From positions 962,501 to 1,026,500 of the forward strand of contig NZ_CP095732.1 of assembly GCF_020447305.1 (NCBI RefSeq): a stretch of 64,000 nt of DNA. Reading direction: 5' to 3'. The stretch comes from Abyssibius alkaniclasticus (lineage in GTDB: Bacteria > Pseudomonadota > Alphaproteobacteria > Rhodobacterales > Rhodobacteraceae). Below, one piece after another: positions 1 through 10,616 of this stretch; the stretch's first letter is position 1, and each line of letters opens with the position of its first letter. The position numbers were made by a program, and so were the translations under genes. The notes beneath the pieces were generated by a model, which saw nothing but the letters and a program-made list of their open reading frames with translations, was not told the origin of the DNA and made no database searches.

Positions 1-2032
<2,032 letters not shown>

Positions 2033-2259
2033 ATCCAGTAAACGACGAACTCCAACACAGAGTTCCATCCGCACTGAATACAATGAAAGTCATTCGCACC
2101 TAACTACATAACGCAAACGCGTTATCGGTATACTTAGACATGGCGCATTGCACTTTGGAAATGCGATGAACAAAAGCATTTCCAGCAAAACTGGGAACCG
2201 GTTTTGCGGTTCGGAAATGCGACAAACATAAAGACAAATCTCGTGTTGCTGTTCTTTCC
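2033..2259 (+). other. 23S-5S spacer with processing hairpins
   Basis: This spacer holds no gene. It contains short inverted repeats that look like rRNA-processing stems: a 7-bp stem 'ataacgc'/'gcgttat' (2108-2125), and 'ggaaatgc' near 2158 paired with 'gcatttcc' about 15 bases on. The word 'ggaaatgcga' recurs near 2212. A role in RNase III-type processing is inferred from position in the rRNA operon. Confidence 0.4.
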
Positions 2260-2379
2260 TGGTTTGGTGGTCACAGCGTGAGCGAAACACCCGATCCCAT
2301 CCCGAACTCGGCCGTTAAGCGCCACCGCGCCAATGGTACTGCGACTTAAGTCGTGGGAGAGTAGGTCACCGCCAAACCT
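2260..2379 (+). rRNA. rrf: 5S ribosomal RNA
   Basis: About 120 bases with the normal 5S layout. The terminal helix is a perfect 7-bp pairing of 'ggtttgg' (2261-2267) with 'ccaaacc' (2372-2378). The body carries the conserved 'cacccgatcccatcccgaactcggccgttaagc' region and the late 'gtgggagagtaggtc' arm. It follows 23S by about 230 bases and precedes tRNA-fMet, the usual order in Rhodobacterales rRNA operons. Ends are set from the terminal helix and may shift by one or two bases. Confidence 0.93.
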
Positions 2380-2489
2380 GACAAGAACAGCCCATAGCAC
2401 CAGGCTTCGATTGCTCTCAATACGATCTCATAAACCCCCAATCCTAAACCCATTGGGGCCAAACCGGGCGCGGCCAAACCGGGCGCAAC

Positions 2490-2736
<247 letters not shown>

Positions 2737-2761
2737 ATCCTCAAAGATATCAGATACTTAG

Positions 2762-2787
2762 AACCCGACACAAACCGTCGGGTTTTT
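2762..2787 (+). terminator. Intrinsic terminator after tRNA-fMet
   Basis: An 8-bp perfect stem 'aacccgac' (2762-2769) pairs with 'gtcgggtt' (2777-2784) around a 7-base loop and ends in a run of five T (2783-2787). It lies 28 bases past the tRNA and would end the rRNA operon transcript. Because it lies to the right of attL it belongs to the prophage side: the element appears to supply its own terminator against read-through from the rRNA promoter. Confidence 0.8.
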
Positions 2788-3015
2788 GACGTTCCAGTTT
2801 ACATCAACGCCACATCAACACCCAGCCAGAAAAACCGCACCAGCACGCATAAGCGCGCAGTCGCAGGCAATGGCGGGCAACTCGCAGTTGCGCACCTTCA
2901 TTGTTCCGGCCATCATCGGCCCTGTAGTTCCAGACGGTGAATTGACGACGACGGATTCTGCCCTCGGCTTCCTGACCTTGGAACGTCACCATTCGGCGAG
3001 GCGGGCGGCGATACG

Positions 3016-5682
3016 ATGCAACAGGACGAATTCCGGAAGTGGCTTGTCGCTCAGGGCCAGACGGAGGCAACTGCCTCGTCTCGGGCGAGCAGCGCCAGGC
3101 GCGTTGAACAGTATCTGGGCGATCTGGACGAGTTGTTCGCGCAAGAGGATCGGGACAGCGTCCTTAACCGCTTTGCCTACACCGCCGAGGATGAACGGGC
3201 AGAACGCCCCAATCCCTCGCCTGTTCCCATCGACGGTGTCTTGCGCACGGGTCTTGCCAGCCTCCAGCAGGCCCTGAAGCTGTACCATTCCTTCCTGACC
3301 GAACAGTCCAATGTGCCCGACAAGGCAGAACACCAGGCATTGGTCGACCGCCTCACCCGCGAGGAAGTCGAGGCGGCGATGCAGGAATGCGATCAACTTG
3401 GCCTGAAGGCGTTCCTCGCCCGTGGTGGCTTTGCCAGCCCACAGGTCTGGGTCAGCGATGAAGGCAAGGATCAGACCTATCCCGCGAAGGCCACCGTCGC
3501 AGCAGCTTTGGGGCATCTTCCCGATGGCCGCGCCCTCGCAGCGAAGGAATTCTTCAACGGCTTCGGAGAGGCCCAATCATTCGCCAAACTTGAGACTCTA
3601 GGGTTCCAGATCATTCGCAAGGGGACCAATGGCAAGGATGACGCCTTCACTCGCGAGAGTATCGAGGGTGCGATGGACGCCTACGAAGAGTTCCGCAGGT
3701 CAGGTGCACATGCCGATGCGTTCTCGAGTTTCGGCGAGCCGAAGGATTTTTGGGTGCGGTCCAGCCGCCCGCGCCAGGACAAGCGCTTCCCGACGAAGCC
3801 AATTGTCGGGTACCTCTTGGGCAAGGCGTCGAACACATTCAATGGCGGGTGGAGCCAACCGGGCGACGCGGCCGCAAGACTACATTCGGCGGGTTACATT
3901 ATCGTCGATCAGCATGACACGCCGTTGCCGCTACCCGAACAGCACACGCACCTGGTGCGCGGGGCAGAACGCGCGCGTCTCGTGGCTCTCAACTATTTCA
4001 TCGAGCCCGCCCGGGAGGCCGGACTTCATTCGGTAACCATCCGCGCCGGTGACCTGCACGACATGTCGGGCCTTGTGAAAAACTGGGCAAATGTCTGCCA
4101 GGCGTTGGAGAAAGAGGCTTTCCAGCAGCTTGCTTCGGTCCCGGCCCCCACTCGGACCGGGCCGGAGCGCAGCACCACGACCGAGTATACCTTTGTCCTG
4201 ACGCAGGACGGAAAGGCGAAGGATCGGTCCATGTCGCAGGCCACAAAGTTCGAGACAACCAACCTGATCCTCTACGGACCTCCCGGCACCGGCAAGACCT
4301 ACCAGACGGCGTGGGAGGCGGTTCGCCTCTGTCTGGGCGACACCGTTGCCGCTGATCTCTTGGGCGAGAACAAGCGTAACCAGTTGATGGCGGAATACCG
4401 GCGCTTGATGTCCGAGGGGCGGATCGAGTTCGTGACCTTCCACCAGTCGATGTCATACGAGGAATTTGTCGAGGGGTTGCGACCTGGCATCGACGAGGAC
4501 GATCTGTCGGAAAATGGTGCTGGCTTCCGCCTTGAACCTGTCGCCGGGATCTTCCAGCGTGTTGTTCGGCGTGCAGAGGCCAGTGCATGGGATGGCGCGA
4601 GCACCGGGCAGGATGCAGATGAAGCGATGCCTGATGCCCCAGAGCTGGACGTCGCTGTGTCTGTGCCGCCCGAGACTGATTCCTTAGATAACAGAGATCG
4701 TCAGCCCCAACAGGGTTTGGAAAATGACCTGTTCACCGTGGGTCAACTGCCGCCTGTGCGCGATGGCACTTTCCGGAAACTCGCCCAAAATGTCGCGCAG
4801 GAGTTGGCACAGGCACACCCACAAGGTTTCTCCCTCCAACAGTATCGAGAAGCCCTCGTGAGCGCCGGTCGGGAGACGGGCATTGAGCCGACCGGCGGTT
4901 GGGAGAAACACAACATGCCCACTTGGGCCAGTCATCCGGACCAGGCATGGTTGGTGCCTGCGGACGCAGCAGTGGCAGCGTCCTCGAATCCTCGAACGAA
5001 TGGCGGGCAGCAGACGTCGGGCGTCTCAGTCCGGGTCGAGCACAACACCTCAGCTGCGCATGTCCTGATCATCGACGAGATCAATCGGGCCAATATCTCG
5101 AAAGTCTTCGGCGAACTGATCACGCTCCTGGAACCGGACAAACGCCTCGGGCGGCGCGACGAAATCCAGCTCTCCTTGCCCTACTCGAAGAAGCGCTTCG
5201 GGGTGCCGCCCAACCTACACATCATCGGCACCATGAACACGGCCGACCGCTCGATTGCGCTGCTGGATACCGCCCTGCGCCGCCGGTTCACCTTCAAGGA
5301 ATTGATGCCGAACCCGGCGGTCCTGTCCCCGAATGTCGGCGGGATCAACCTGCAGAAGCTGCTGACCACGATCAACGACCGCATCGAGTACCTCTTCGAC
5401 CGCGAACACCAGATCGGGCACGCCTATTTCACCGGCTGCAAGTCTGCCGAAGAGGTCGAGGACGTGATGCGGCACAAGGTCATTCCGCTCCTGTCCGAGT
5501 ATTTCTACGAGGATTGGTCGAAGGTCGCCGCTGTTCTGGGCGATGGCCCGCAGGGCCCATCCCGGTTTCTGGAGGCGCGCCGACTGACTGCGCCGCCCGG
5601 AATTGCCGCTGATGACTTCAGCGGCGAGAGACTGCGCTGGCGGGTGAAGGACAAGTTCGACTTTTCCGAGTTCGCGGCCTGA
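3016..5682 (+). CDS. mcrB: McrB-like AAA+ GTPase with two N-terminal DNA-reader domains
   Basis: 888 residues. This is probably the nucleotide-hydrolysing translocase of a modification-dependent restriction system. The AAA+ module has Walker A GPPGTGKT (421-428), Walker B LIIDE (684-688) and the McrB hallmark NTADRS (741-746) followed by the arginine-rich ALRRRF segment. An insertion of roughly 110 residues (about 565-670) separates Walker A from Walker B. Two tandem copies of a small domain precede the motor (about 113-202 and 211-302), each with a W..(Y/F)P.K pattern and a GF/GY..I ending. They resemble the N-terminal head domains of ScoMcrA-type enzymes that read modified bases. The gene overlaps mcrC by one base. 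It sits immediately inside attL, in opposite orientation to the phage structural genes, so it is cargo. Confidence 0.88.
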   Translation: MQQDEFRKWLVAQGQTEATASSRASSARRVEQYLGDLDELFAQEDRDSVLNRFAYTAEDERAERPNPSPVPIDGVLRTGLASLQQALKLYHSFLTEQSNVPDKAEHQALVDRLTREEVEAAMQECDQLGLKAFLARGGFASPQVWVSDEGKDQTYPAKATVAAALGHLPDGRALAAKEFFNGFGEAQSFAKLETLGFQIIRKGTNGKDDAFTRESIEGAMDAYEEFRRSGAHADAFSSFGEPKDFWVRSSRPRQDKRFPTKPIVGYLLGKASNTFNGGWSQPGDAAARLHSAGYIIVDQHDTPLPLPEQHTHLVRGAERARLVALNYFIEPAREAGLHSVTIRAGDLHDMSGLVKNWANVCQALEKEAFQQLASVPAPTRTGPERSTTTEYTFVLTQDGKAKDRSMSQATKFETTNLILYGPPGTGKTYQTAWEAVRLCLGDTVAADLLGENKRNQLMAEYRRLMSEGRIEFVTFHQSMSYEEFVEGLRPGIDEDDLSENGAGFRLEPVAGIFQRVVRRAEASAWDGASTGQDADEAMPDAPELDVAVSVPPETDSLDNRDRQPQQGLENDLFTVGQLPPVRDGTFRKLAQNVAQELAQAHPQGFSLQQYREALVSAGRETGIEPTGGWEKHNMPTWASHPDQAWLVPADAAVAASSNPRTNGGQQTSGVSVRVEHNTSAAHVLIIDEINRANISKVFGELITLLEPDKRLGRRDEIQLSLPYSKKRFGVPPNLHIIGTMNTADRSIALLDTALRRRFTFKELMPNPAVLSPNVGGINLQKLLTTINDRIEYLFDREHQIGHAYFTGCKSAEEVEDVMRHKVIPLLSEYFYEDWSKVAAVLGDGPQGPSRFLEARRLTAPPGIAADDFSGERLRWRVKDKFDFSEFAA

Positions 5683-6998
5683 TGCCCGCCTTCTCCGTCC
5701 GCGAATGGGAGGCTGTGCCCCATGGTGATGGGGAAGGGTGTATTCCGCCGCACCTTGCCCAGCGCCTTGTGGCACTGGCCAAGGCATCCCCCTTCGCCGG
5801 GCGTGGCGGCGGTGGCGTGCTGGAGGATCGCCGCCATGACTTGAAGGCTCGCGGGGTGGTCGGCGTTTTAGCGGTGCCCGGCTGCACCCTCGAAATCCTG
5901 CCGAAGATCGACGTTGGCGAAAAGGAAGGCTCGGCGCAAGAGACGCGCGAAATTCGCAAGCGCCTTGTCCACATGCTGGCGGTGGCGCTCGACCTGAAGA
6001 TCCAGACCGGACGCATGACCGACCTCGACTGGCAGCGCGAAACGCTGCTGGAAATCCTGATCCGCATCTTTTGCGACAAGCTGACCGAGGCGGTTCGCCG
6101 AGGCATGCCGCGGCGCTATACTCTCCACGACGACGATCTGCCAACCTTGCGCGGATCGCTGGATATCCCGCGCCAGTTCACCCGCCATCTCGCCAACCCG
6201 GGCCGCCTCGCGTGCCACTATGACGAGTTGTCCGAGGATATCGCCCTCAACCGGATCATGAAGGCGACCATCTCGCATCTGGCGGGCATGTCGCGCAACG
6301 CGGCGAACGTGCAGCGACTGCGGGAACTGGCCTTCGTCTATGCCGAGATCTCGGAGGTGCAGATCCCCGCCTTGCGGTGGGGCGACGTCGTCATCGACCG
6401 CACGAACAGCGCGTGGCAGGAACTCTTTGGAATGGCGCAACTGTTTCTACACAACCGATACCAGACCACCAGCGCCGGGTCGGGGCAGGGTTCGGCCCTG
6501 CTGTTCGAGATGAATGCCCTGTTCGAGGAATACATAGGCCGTCTGGTGACGCGGGCGCTTGCGGGGGCCGAGTTCCGCGTGACTTTGCAGGGTGGCCGCC
6601 TTTTCTGCCTCACATCGGTCGATGACGAACGGGGGGTGTTCCAAACCAAGCCCGACATCCTGATCTGGCGCGCTGGCCAGGTCGCCCATGTGATCGACAC
6701 CAAATGGAAGCGGATTTCCGACCGGATCGACGATCCGAAGCAGGGGGTGTCCCAGGCGGACGTCTATCAGATGATGGCCTACGCCCACCTCTACAAGGCC
6801 CCGCGCCTGACGCTGCTTTATCCCCACCATGCGGGTCTGGGTGACGAGGAAGGGATACGCGCGCGGTTCCGTGTGACAGGTCAGGAAACGCTGCTGGAAA
6901 CGGCGAGCTTTGACATCTCCACCGGTACCGACCTGGTGGATCGCATTCGTGCTCGGATACTCACTGGCCTCGAAGAAATGTCCCCCTCACTCCCGTGA
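5682..6998 (+). CDS. mcrC: McrC-like nuclease subunit
   Basis: 438 residues. This is the nuclease partner of the upstream McrB-like motor, expected to cut DNA bearing modified bases. The start overlaps the mcrB stop (TGATG), indicating coupled translation. The N-terminal two-thirds is the McrC scaffold with the segment GCTLEILPKID near residues 66-77. The PD-(D/E)xK catalytic site is visible as P324-D325 followed by D339-T340-K341. A 7-bp GC hairpin without a T run (6984-7001) spans the stop codon. No other gene lies in the 200 bases before the convergent lysis genes. Confidence 0.88.
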   Translation: MPAFSVREWEAVPHGDGEGCIPPHLAQRLVALAKASPFAGRGGGGVLEDRRHDLKARGVVGVLAVPGCTLEILPKIDVGEKEGSAQETREIRKRLVHMLAVALDLKIQTGRMTDLDWQRETLLEILIRIFCDKLTEAVRRGMPRRYTLHDDDLPTLRGSLDIPRQFTRHLANPGRLACHYDELSEDIALNRIMKATISHLAGMSRNAANVQRLRELAFVYAEISEVQIPALRWGDVVIDRTNSAWQELFGMAQLFLHNRYQTTSAGSGQGSALLFEMNALFEEYIGRLVTRALAGAEFRVTLQGGRLFCLTSVDDERGVFQTKPDILIWRAGQVAHVIDTKWKRISDRIDDPKQGVSQADVYQMMAYAHLYKAPRLTLLYPHHAGLGDEEGIRARFRVTGQETLLETASFDISTGTDLVDRIRARILTGLEEMSPSLP

Positions 6999-7197
6999 GG
7001 GCGAACGGCCAGCCCCTGCGAGGTGCACAATTGTGCCCATCACTCCGTGAGACAATCAGGGCATCACCTGACATCATCAACCAGCAGCGAAGCCCTGCTG
7101 CTCGTTGACATCGTGAATCCATGAACCGGGCCGGGCGATGCGCCGCGGTCGAGGCGTCTGGAGCTTGCCTCGTGGCAGGCTTCGCCCGGCTCGGATT

Positions 7198-7443
7198 TCA
7201 CCTGCACGCCCGCGCCTGATCGCGCAAAACGGCGTAATCGCCGAGCATCCGGACGATGACAGCCTCTCCCGGAAGCTCCTCGACCTCATCGGCGGCCCGA
7301 GCCTGGTCAGCGCTGGTGTAATCGACCACAGGCGGGCAGGGCGCGCGGGCTTCAGAACCTGCCATCGCGCAGCCGGTCAGCCAGAGCATCGCGATCAGCA
7401 GGGCGGCGGGCGGCGGCGTCGAGCATCTGGCGGTGGATGGCAT
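7198..7443 (-). CDS. Rz1-like outer-membrane spanin lipoprotein
   Basis: 81 residues from an ATG at 7443, preceded by an AGAG-type ribosome site. Residues 13-25 form a short hydrophobic signal ending in the lipobox L22-T23-G24-C25, so the mature protein is a small periplasmic lipoprotein of 57 residues. It overlaps the C-terminal coding part of the Rz-like gene by 92 bases in another frame. That nesting is the known arrangement of Rz/Rz1 spanins, which fuse inner and outer membranes at the end of lysis. Assignment rests on topology and position, since spanins diverge too much for motif matching. Confidence 0.62.
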   Translation of the reverse strand: MPSTARCSTPPPAALLIAMLWLTGCAMAGSEARAPCPPVVDYTSADQARAADEVEELPGEAVIVRMLGDYAVLRDQARACR

Positions 7444-7597
7444 CGTTTCTCTCTCTGGCGTCAAGCCGTTCGGCGGCGCGCCCGGCGCGTTCGCCTGCAC
7501 GGCGCAGGTTCAGGAGGAACAGCAGGATCGCTGCAGAGGTGAGGATCAGGCCCAGCGCCTTACGCGCCGGGCCATGGGCGAGGAGCCAAAGGATCAC
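7352..7597 (-). CDS. Rz-like inner-membrane spanin
   Basis: 81 residues. There is one N-terminal transmembrane helix (about residues 12-31), then a highly charged Arg/Glu/Asp-rich helical tail fitting a periplasmic coiled coil. This is the i-spanin layout. The start codon overlaps the stop of the endolysin gene by four bases (ATGA), and the 3' end overlaps the lipoprotein gene. Position directly after endolysin and holin-like genes supports a lysis role. It could instead be a generic small membrane protein; the overlap with a lipobox gene is the main argument. Confidence 0.6.
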   Translation of the reverse strand: MILWLLAHGPARKALGLILTSAAILLFLLNLRRAGERAGRAAERLDARERNDAIHRQMLDAAARRPADRDALADRLRDGRF

Positions 7598-8268
7598 CGC
7601 TGGCCCCGTTTCCAGTCATCGAGCCGGGCGTGGATCGTGACCGCGATGCCGATCAGCGCGATGGCGATCAGCACCCAGCGCAGCGTGTCGAGATAGGGCA
7701 CCAGGGGCTGGATGGTGGACTGGGTTTCGACGAGGACGTCCTGCAGCACTTCAATACCGGCGGCGCCGACTGTGGCTGCGCCCGCCGCACCCCCACCACT
7801 CAGCGTGCGGCTTTCGGCCAGAACCTCGCGTGCAGGCGGCAGTTCCGGCGCGAAGGGCACGGGCCGGGCCGGGAAGGGATCGCCCCAGGACCGTGCAGGC
7901 CCGAGGTCGATGTGCATGAAGCCAGATCGCGGGTAAGAGCCAAAGCCGAGAAACCCGACCGCCCGCGCGGCCGCCTCGAAGGCCGCGGGATCGTGGTTCG
8001 CCATCGCGATGTCGAAGGCCGTGCCCTGCATGTGTTTCGAAGCCGGTGCCCCGCCGACGGCGCGGTTGTGTTCGGGGCTGCGATAGGCGGAGCGGACGAT
8101 CAGCGGCTTGCCCAGCCTGTCACGCAGGGCCTGCAGTTTGTCCATGGCTTCGGTGTTGATCTTGATCGCGCCGGTGCCGCGGCAGGCGATCTCGGCGGCC
8201 GAGAAATTCGGCCAGCGCCAGGCCTGCGCGGGAACGTCGCGCCAGTGGGGGTAGGTGAGGGTGGGCAT
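7594..8268 (-). CDS. Peptidase M15 endolysin with a C-terminal membrane helix
   Basis: 224 residues; the start at 8268 has a clear GGAG ribosome site. The N-terminal domain is an M15 (D-Ala-D-Ala carboxypeptidase/endolysin) fold. The zinc ligands are read as H79 (SKHMQGTAFD), D86 and H119 (FMHID), with the upstream SAYRSPEHN motif (60-68). It should cleave peptide cross-links of peptidoglycan at lysis. Residues about 140-175 are a Pro/Ala/Gly-rich linker, and about 193-212 form a hydrophobic helix (WVLIAIALIGIAVTI) before a basic tail. A C-terminal membrane anchor on an endolysin is unusual. In the frame the open reading extends upstream to 8502, but that part is not protein-like. Confidence 0.85.
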   Translation of the reverse strand: MPTLTYPHWRDVPAQAWRWPNFSAAEIACRGTGAIKINTEAMDKLQALRDRLGKPLIVRSAYRSPEHNRAVGGAPASKHMQGTAFDIAMANHDPAAFEAAARAVGFLGFGSYPRSGFMHIDLGPARSWGDPFPARPVPFAPELPPAREVLAESRTLSGGGAAGAATVGAAGIEVLQDVLVETQSTIQPLVPYLDTLRWVLIAIALIGIAVTIHARLDDWKRGQR

Positions 8269-8338
8269 GGGATTCTCCAAATGAAAAACCCGCCTCGGGG
8301 GCGGGGGATGTGGTCGTGGTGGTGCGGTCGCTTGCCGG

Positions 8339-8647
8339 TCAGTCGGATCGGCCGCGCTGGAAGGCGTCGAAGAGCATGTCCCGCATCGAGCGGATGTCGG
8401 TCTCGATCCGGTCCAACCGGTCACCGTCGGCCTTGCGGTCCTCGCTGCGCTGGCGGTCGATCCTGTCCCGCTCGGAGACCAGCTCGCGGTCGAGGCGGTC
8501 AAGCAGGGCTTCGTTCGTGAAGGCCTTGCGCGTGATCGCCGCGATCAGGGCGATGGTGCCGCCGATCAGGGCGGTGAGCGCGGCGGTGATCCCGTGGTCC
8601 CGAAAGGCCTGCGCGACCTCGCTGGTCAGGGTAGTCTGGTCGTTCAT
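8339..8647 (-). CDS. Holin-like membrane protein
   Basis: 102 residues from an ATG at 8647. There is one strongly hydrophobic segment (about 20-40, ITAALTALIGGTIALIAAIT), then a long charged coiled-coil tail rich in Arg, Asp and Glu with heptad-like spacing. Position between the tail fibre gene and the endolysin is where a holin is expected. A single helix with a cytoplasmic coiled coil is compatible with class III holins or pinholins. No family signature was recognised, so the function is inferred from topology and context. Confidence 0.6.
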   Translation of the reverse strand: MNDQTTLTSEVAQAFRDHGITAALTALIGGTIALIAAITRKAFTNEALLDRLDRELVSERDRIDRQRSEDRKADGDRLDRIETDIRSMRDMLFDAFQRGRSD

Positions 8648-8672
8648 GATGGTCCTTTCGCGGTCATGCTGT

Positions 8673-10595
8673 TCAGAAGTCGGTTTCGAGGTAGACCCCA
8701 GCACAGTCGTAGGCGACGGCAGCGGCGGTCGCGCCGGTGTTGAGGAACAGCCGCGGCGACAGGAATTGCGTCGCGGCGGGCAGATCGGCGGTGATTTCCT
8801 GTTCGAAGACCGCGCCGGAGACCTCGTCCACGACGCGCACCCAGACCGACCCGCCATTCGGCGGGGCGGCGATGAACAGGGTCAACACGCCACCCGTGGC
8901 GATGGCGAAGCTCGCGCCCATGTCCGTCAACGTCGGTGCGCCGGTGCCGTCGTTGCGAACCAGCTGCCAGTTCGTATGTGTGCCGCGCTGGAAGCCGATG
9001 CCGATGCAATTCCCCGCGGCGGCCAGCGTCAGGGTGGTGGCCAGCGCGGCCGTCGACCCGTAGAGGCCAATAAACCCCATGCCGGTCGCCTGCAGGGTCG
9101 TGAGGGACAGGCGCGTGACGAAGGTCCAGCCACCAAGGCCAGCGGCATTGCCGCGCCAGCAGGCCCAGCCAGCAGATCGCTGGTCCGCCACCGAGTCCGC
9201 CACAGCCGCCGAGGTCAGCCGCCAGCGGCGCATGCTGGCGGCCAGGTTCGTGGCGGCGAGGGTCGGGTGCGAGACCGTGCCGACCGAGGTGATGGGTAGG
9301 CCTTCGCTGGTGATCGTCGTGCCGGTCGAGGGCGCCCAGTTGGCGATCCGATTGACTCCGAAATGCGGCTGGAGCGGGAAGTCCCGGCCCGAAGGGCGCA
9401 TCACGTCGATCCACGGCGCCCCGGCGCGGTTGCGCGCATAGACCGATGCCTTGCCGGTGGGCGGTGGGGTCGGCGCGGCCGAGAGCCCCGGCAGGACTGT
9501 CGGCTGCGGCAGTTCCACCTGTCCGCTGGTGCGGTCGATCCTGATCGCGTCATAGAAGGCCGAGCCATCCGGGCTGACCTTGAAGCTGAAATCGTCGTTG
9601 CCGAGAAGGCCGATCAGCGCCCGCGCCGAGAAGCCGGTCTTGAAGGCGAAGGCCGCGTCGTTCGTCGGGGCGGCCTTGTTCACCGTCGCTTCGATCCCCG
9701 CGCCCGCGTTGTTCAGGAGGACCGCAGGCGTGTTGACCGAAAGCCGATTGTAGCTGTCGGCCGTCGCCCCGCCGAGGCCCAAGAGTTGCGCAGTCAGGTT
9801 CGCCTGGGGCATGCCGACCTGCGTCACGGCATTGGCGAAGGTAACCGTCGGCGTGTTCACCACCGTGGTGCCCCCGGCCCCTGCCGTCGCCGAGCCGATG
9901 TTCACGACGGTGGTCGATCCGGACGCGCCGCCGGTGCCGAGGTTCACGGTCTTTGTGACGCCGGTCGTCGTAGCGCCGGTCCCCATGCCATAGGTCGCAG
10001 TGCCGGTTGCGGTCCCGATGGTCGCAGTGGCCCCGGATGTCGTCACCGTTCCCGAGGCCGTCAACGTGCCTGAAAACGTCTTGTTCCCGGTGAAGGTCTG
10101 TGTGCCTGCGAGGATCGCCAGTTCCGACGATGTGTTGGGCAGCGTGAAGCTGCGCGTGGTCCCTGCGCTGATCCCTGCCAGCGAGAAGGTCGCCTTCTTC
10201 GTCGGATCTGCGTCGTTCACCAGGCTGAAGACCGCGTCCGACACATCGCGGGGCTCGCCCACCACATCCCAGGCGCTGCCGGTCCAGACGAGGAACAGGC
10301 CCTCGGCCGCGACCCAAGTGAGCCAGCCGATGCGCGGCACCAGCCGGATCCACGCGCCGTCGATCCAGAAGGCGATGTTCAGGTCCCACCCTGACCAGAG
10401 GCCAGTCGCGCCCGAGGCCACGAGATGCCGGTTGCCGTCGGCGGGGCTTGCGGGCGGTGCAGTCCGCGTGCGGTCGAGGACCGACAGCTGCACCATGGCA
10501 TCGAGCAGGCGCAGCGCCTCGTTGTGCGTGACATGCTTCTGCGCCTGCGCCGCCAACAGGTAAGGCAGGCCCAGATGGGTCGTGGTGTCGGACAT
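8673..10595 (-). CDS. Tail fibre protein with N-terminal DUF2793-type domain
   Basis: 640 residues. The N-terminal ~115 residues match the DUF2793 pattern of alphaproteobacterial phages (THLGLPYL near the start, then AQKHVTHNEAL and repeated tryptophans). The centre (about 130-260) is a low-complexity Gly/Thr/Val repeat region typical of trimeric beta-structured fibre shafts (TATIGTATGTATYG, GGTTVVN). The C-terminal ~250 residues look like a globular receptor-binding head. It lies directly after the tail-tip megatron gene, the usual place for the host-recognition fibre. Confidence 0.78.
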   Translation of the reverse strand: MSDTTTHLGLPYLLAAQAQKHVTHNEALRLLDAMVQLSVLDRTRTAPPASPADGNRHLVASGATGLWSGWDLNIAFWIDGAWIRLVPRIGWLTWVAAEGLFLVWTGSAWDVVGEPRDVSDAVFSLVNDADPTKKATFSLAGISAGTTRSFTLPNTSSELAILAGTQTFTGNKTFSGTLTASGTVTTSGATATIGTATGTATYGMGTGATTTGVTKTVNLGTGGASGSTTVVNIGSATAGAGGTTVVNTPTVTFANAVTQVGMPQANLTAQLLGLGGATADSYNRLSVNTPAVLLNNAGAGIEATVNKAAPTNDAAFAFKTGFSARALIGLLGNDDFSFKVSPDGSAFYDAIRIDRTSGQVELPQPTVLPGLSAAPTPPPTGKASVYARNRAGAPWIDVMRPSGRDFPLQPHFGVNRIANWAPSTGTTITSEGLPITSVGTVSHPTLAATNLAASMRRWRLTSAAVADSVADQRSAGWACWRGNAAGLGGWTFVTRLSLTTLQATGMGFIGLYGSTAALATTLTLAAAGNCIGIGFQRGTHTNWQLVRNDGTGAPTLTDMGASFAIATGGVLTLFIAAPPNGGSVWVRVVDEVSGAVFEQEITADLPAATQFLSPRLFLNTGATAAAVAYDCAGVYLETDF

Positions 10596-10616
10596 TTGGG
10601 TTCCCGTGGGTTGGGA

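Noticed and set aside
7630-8520. Long plus-strand frames opposite the lysis genes
   Set aside because: They mirror the endolysin and holin-like genes; composition is that of an antisense frame in GC-rich DNA.
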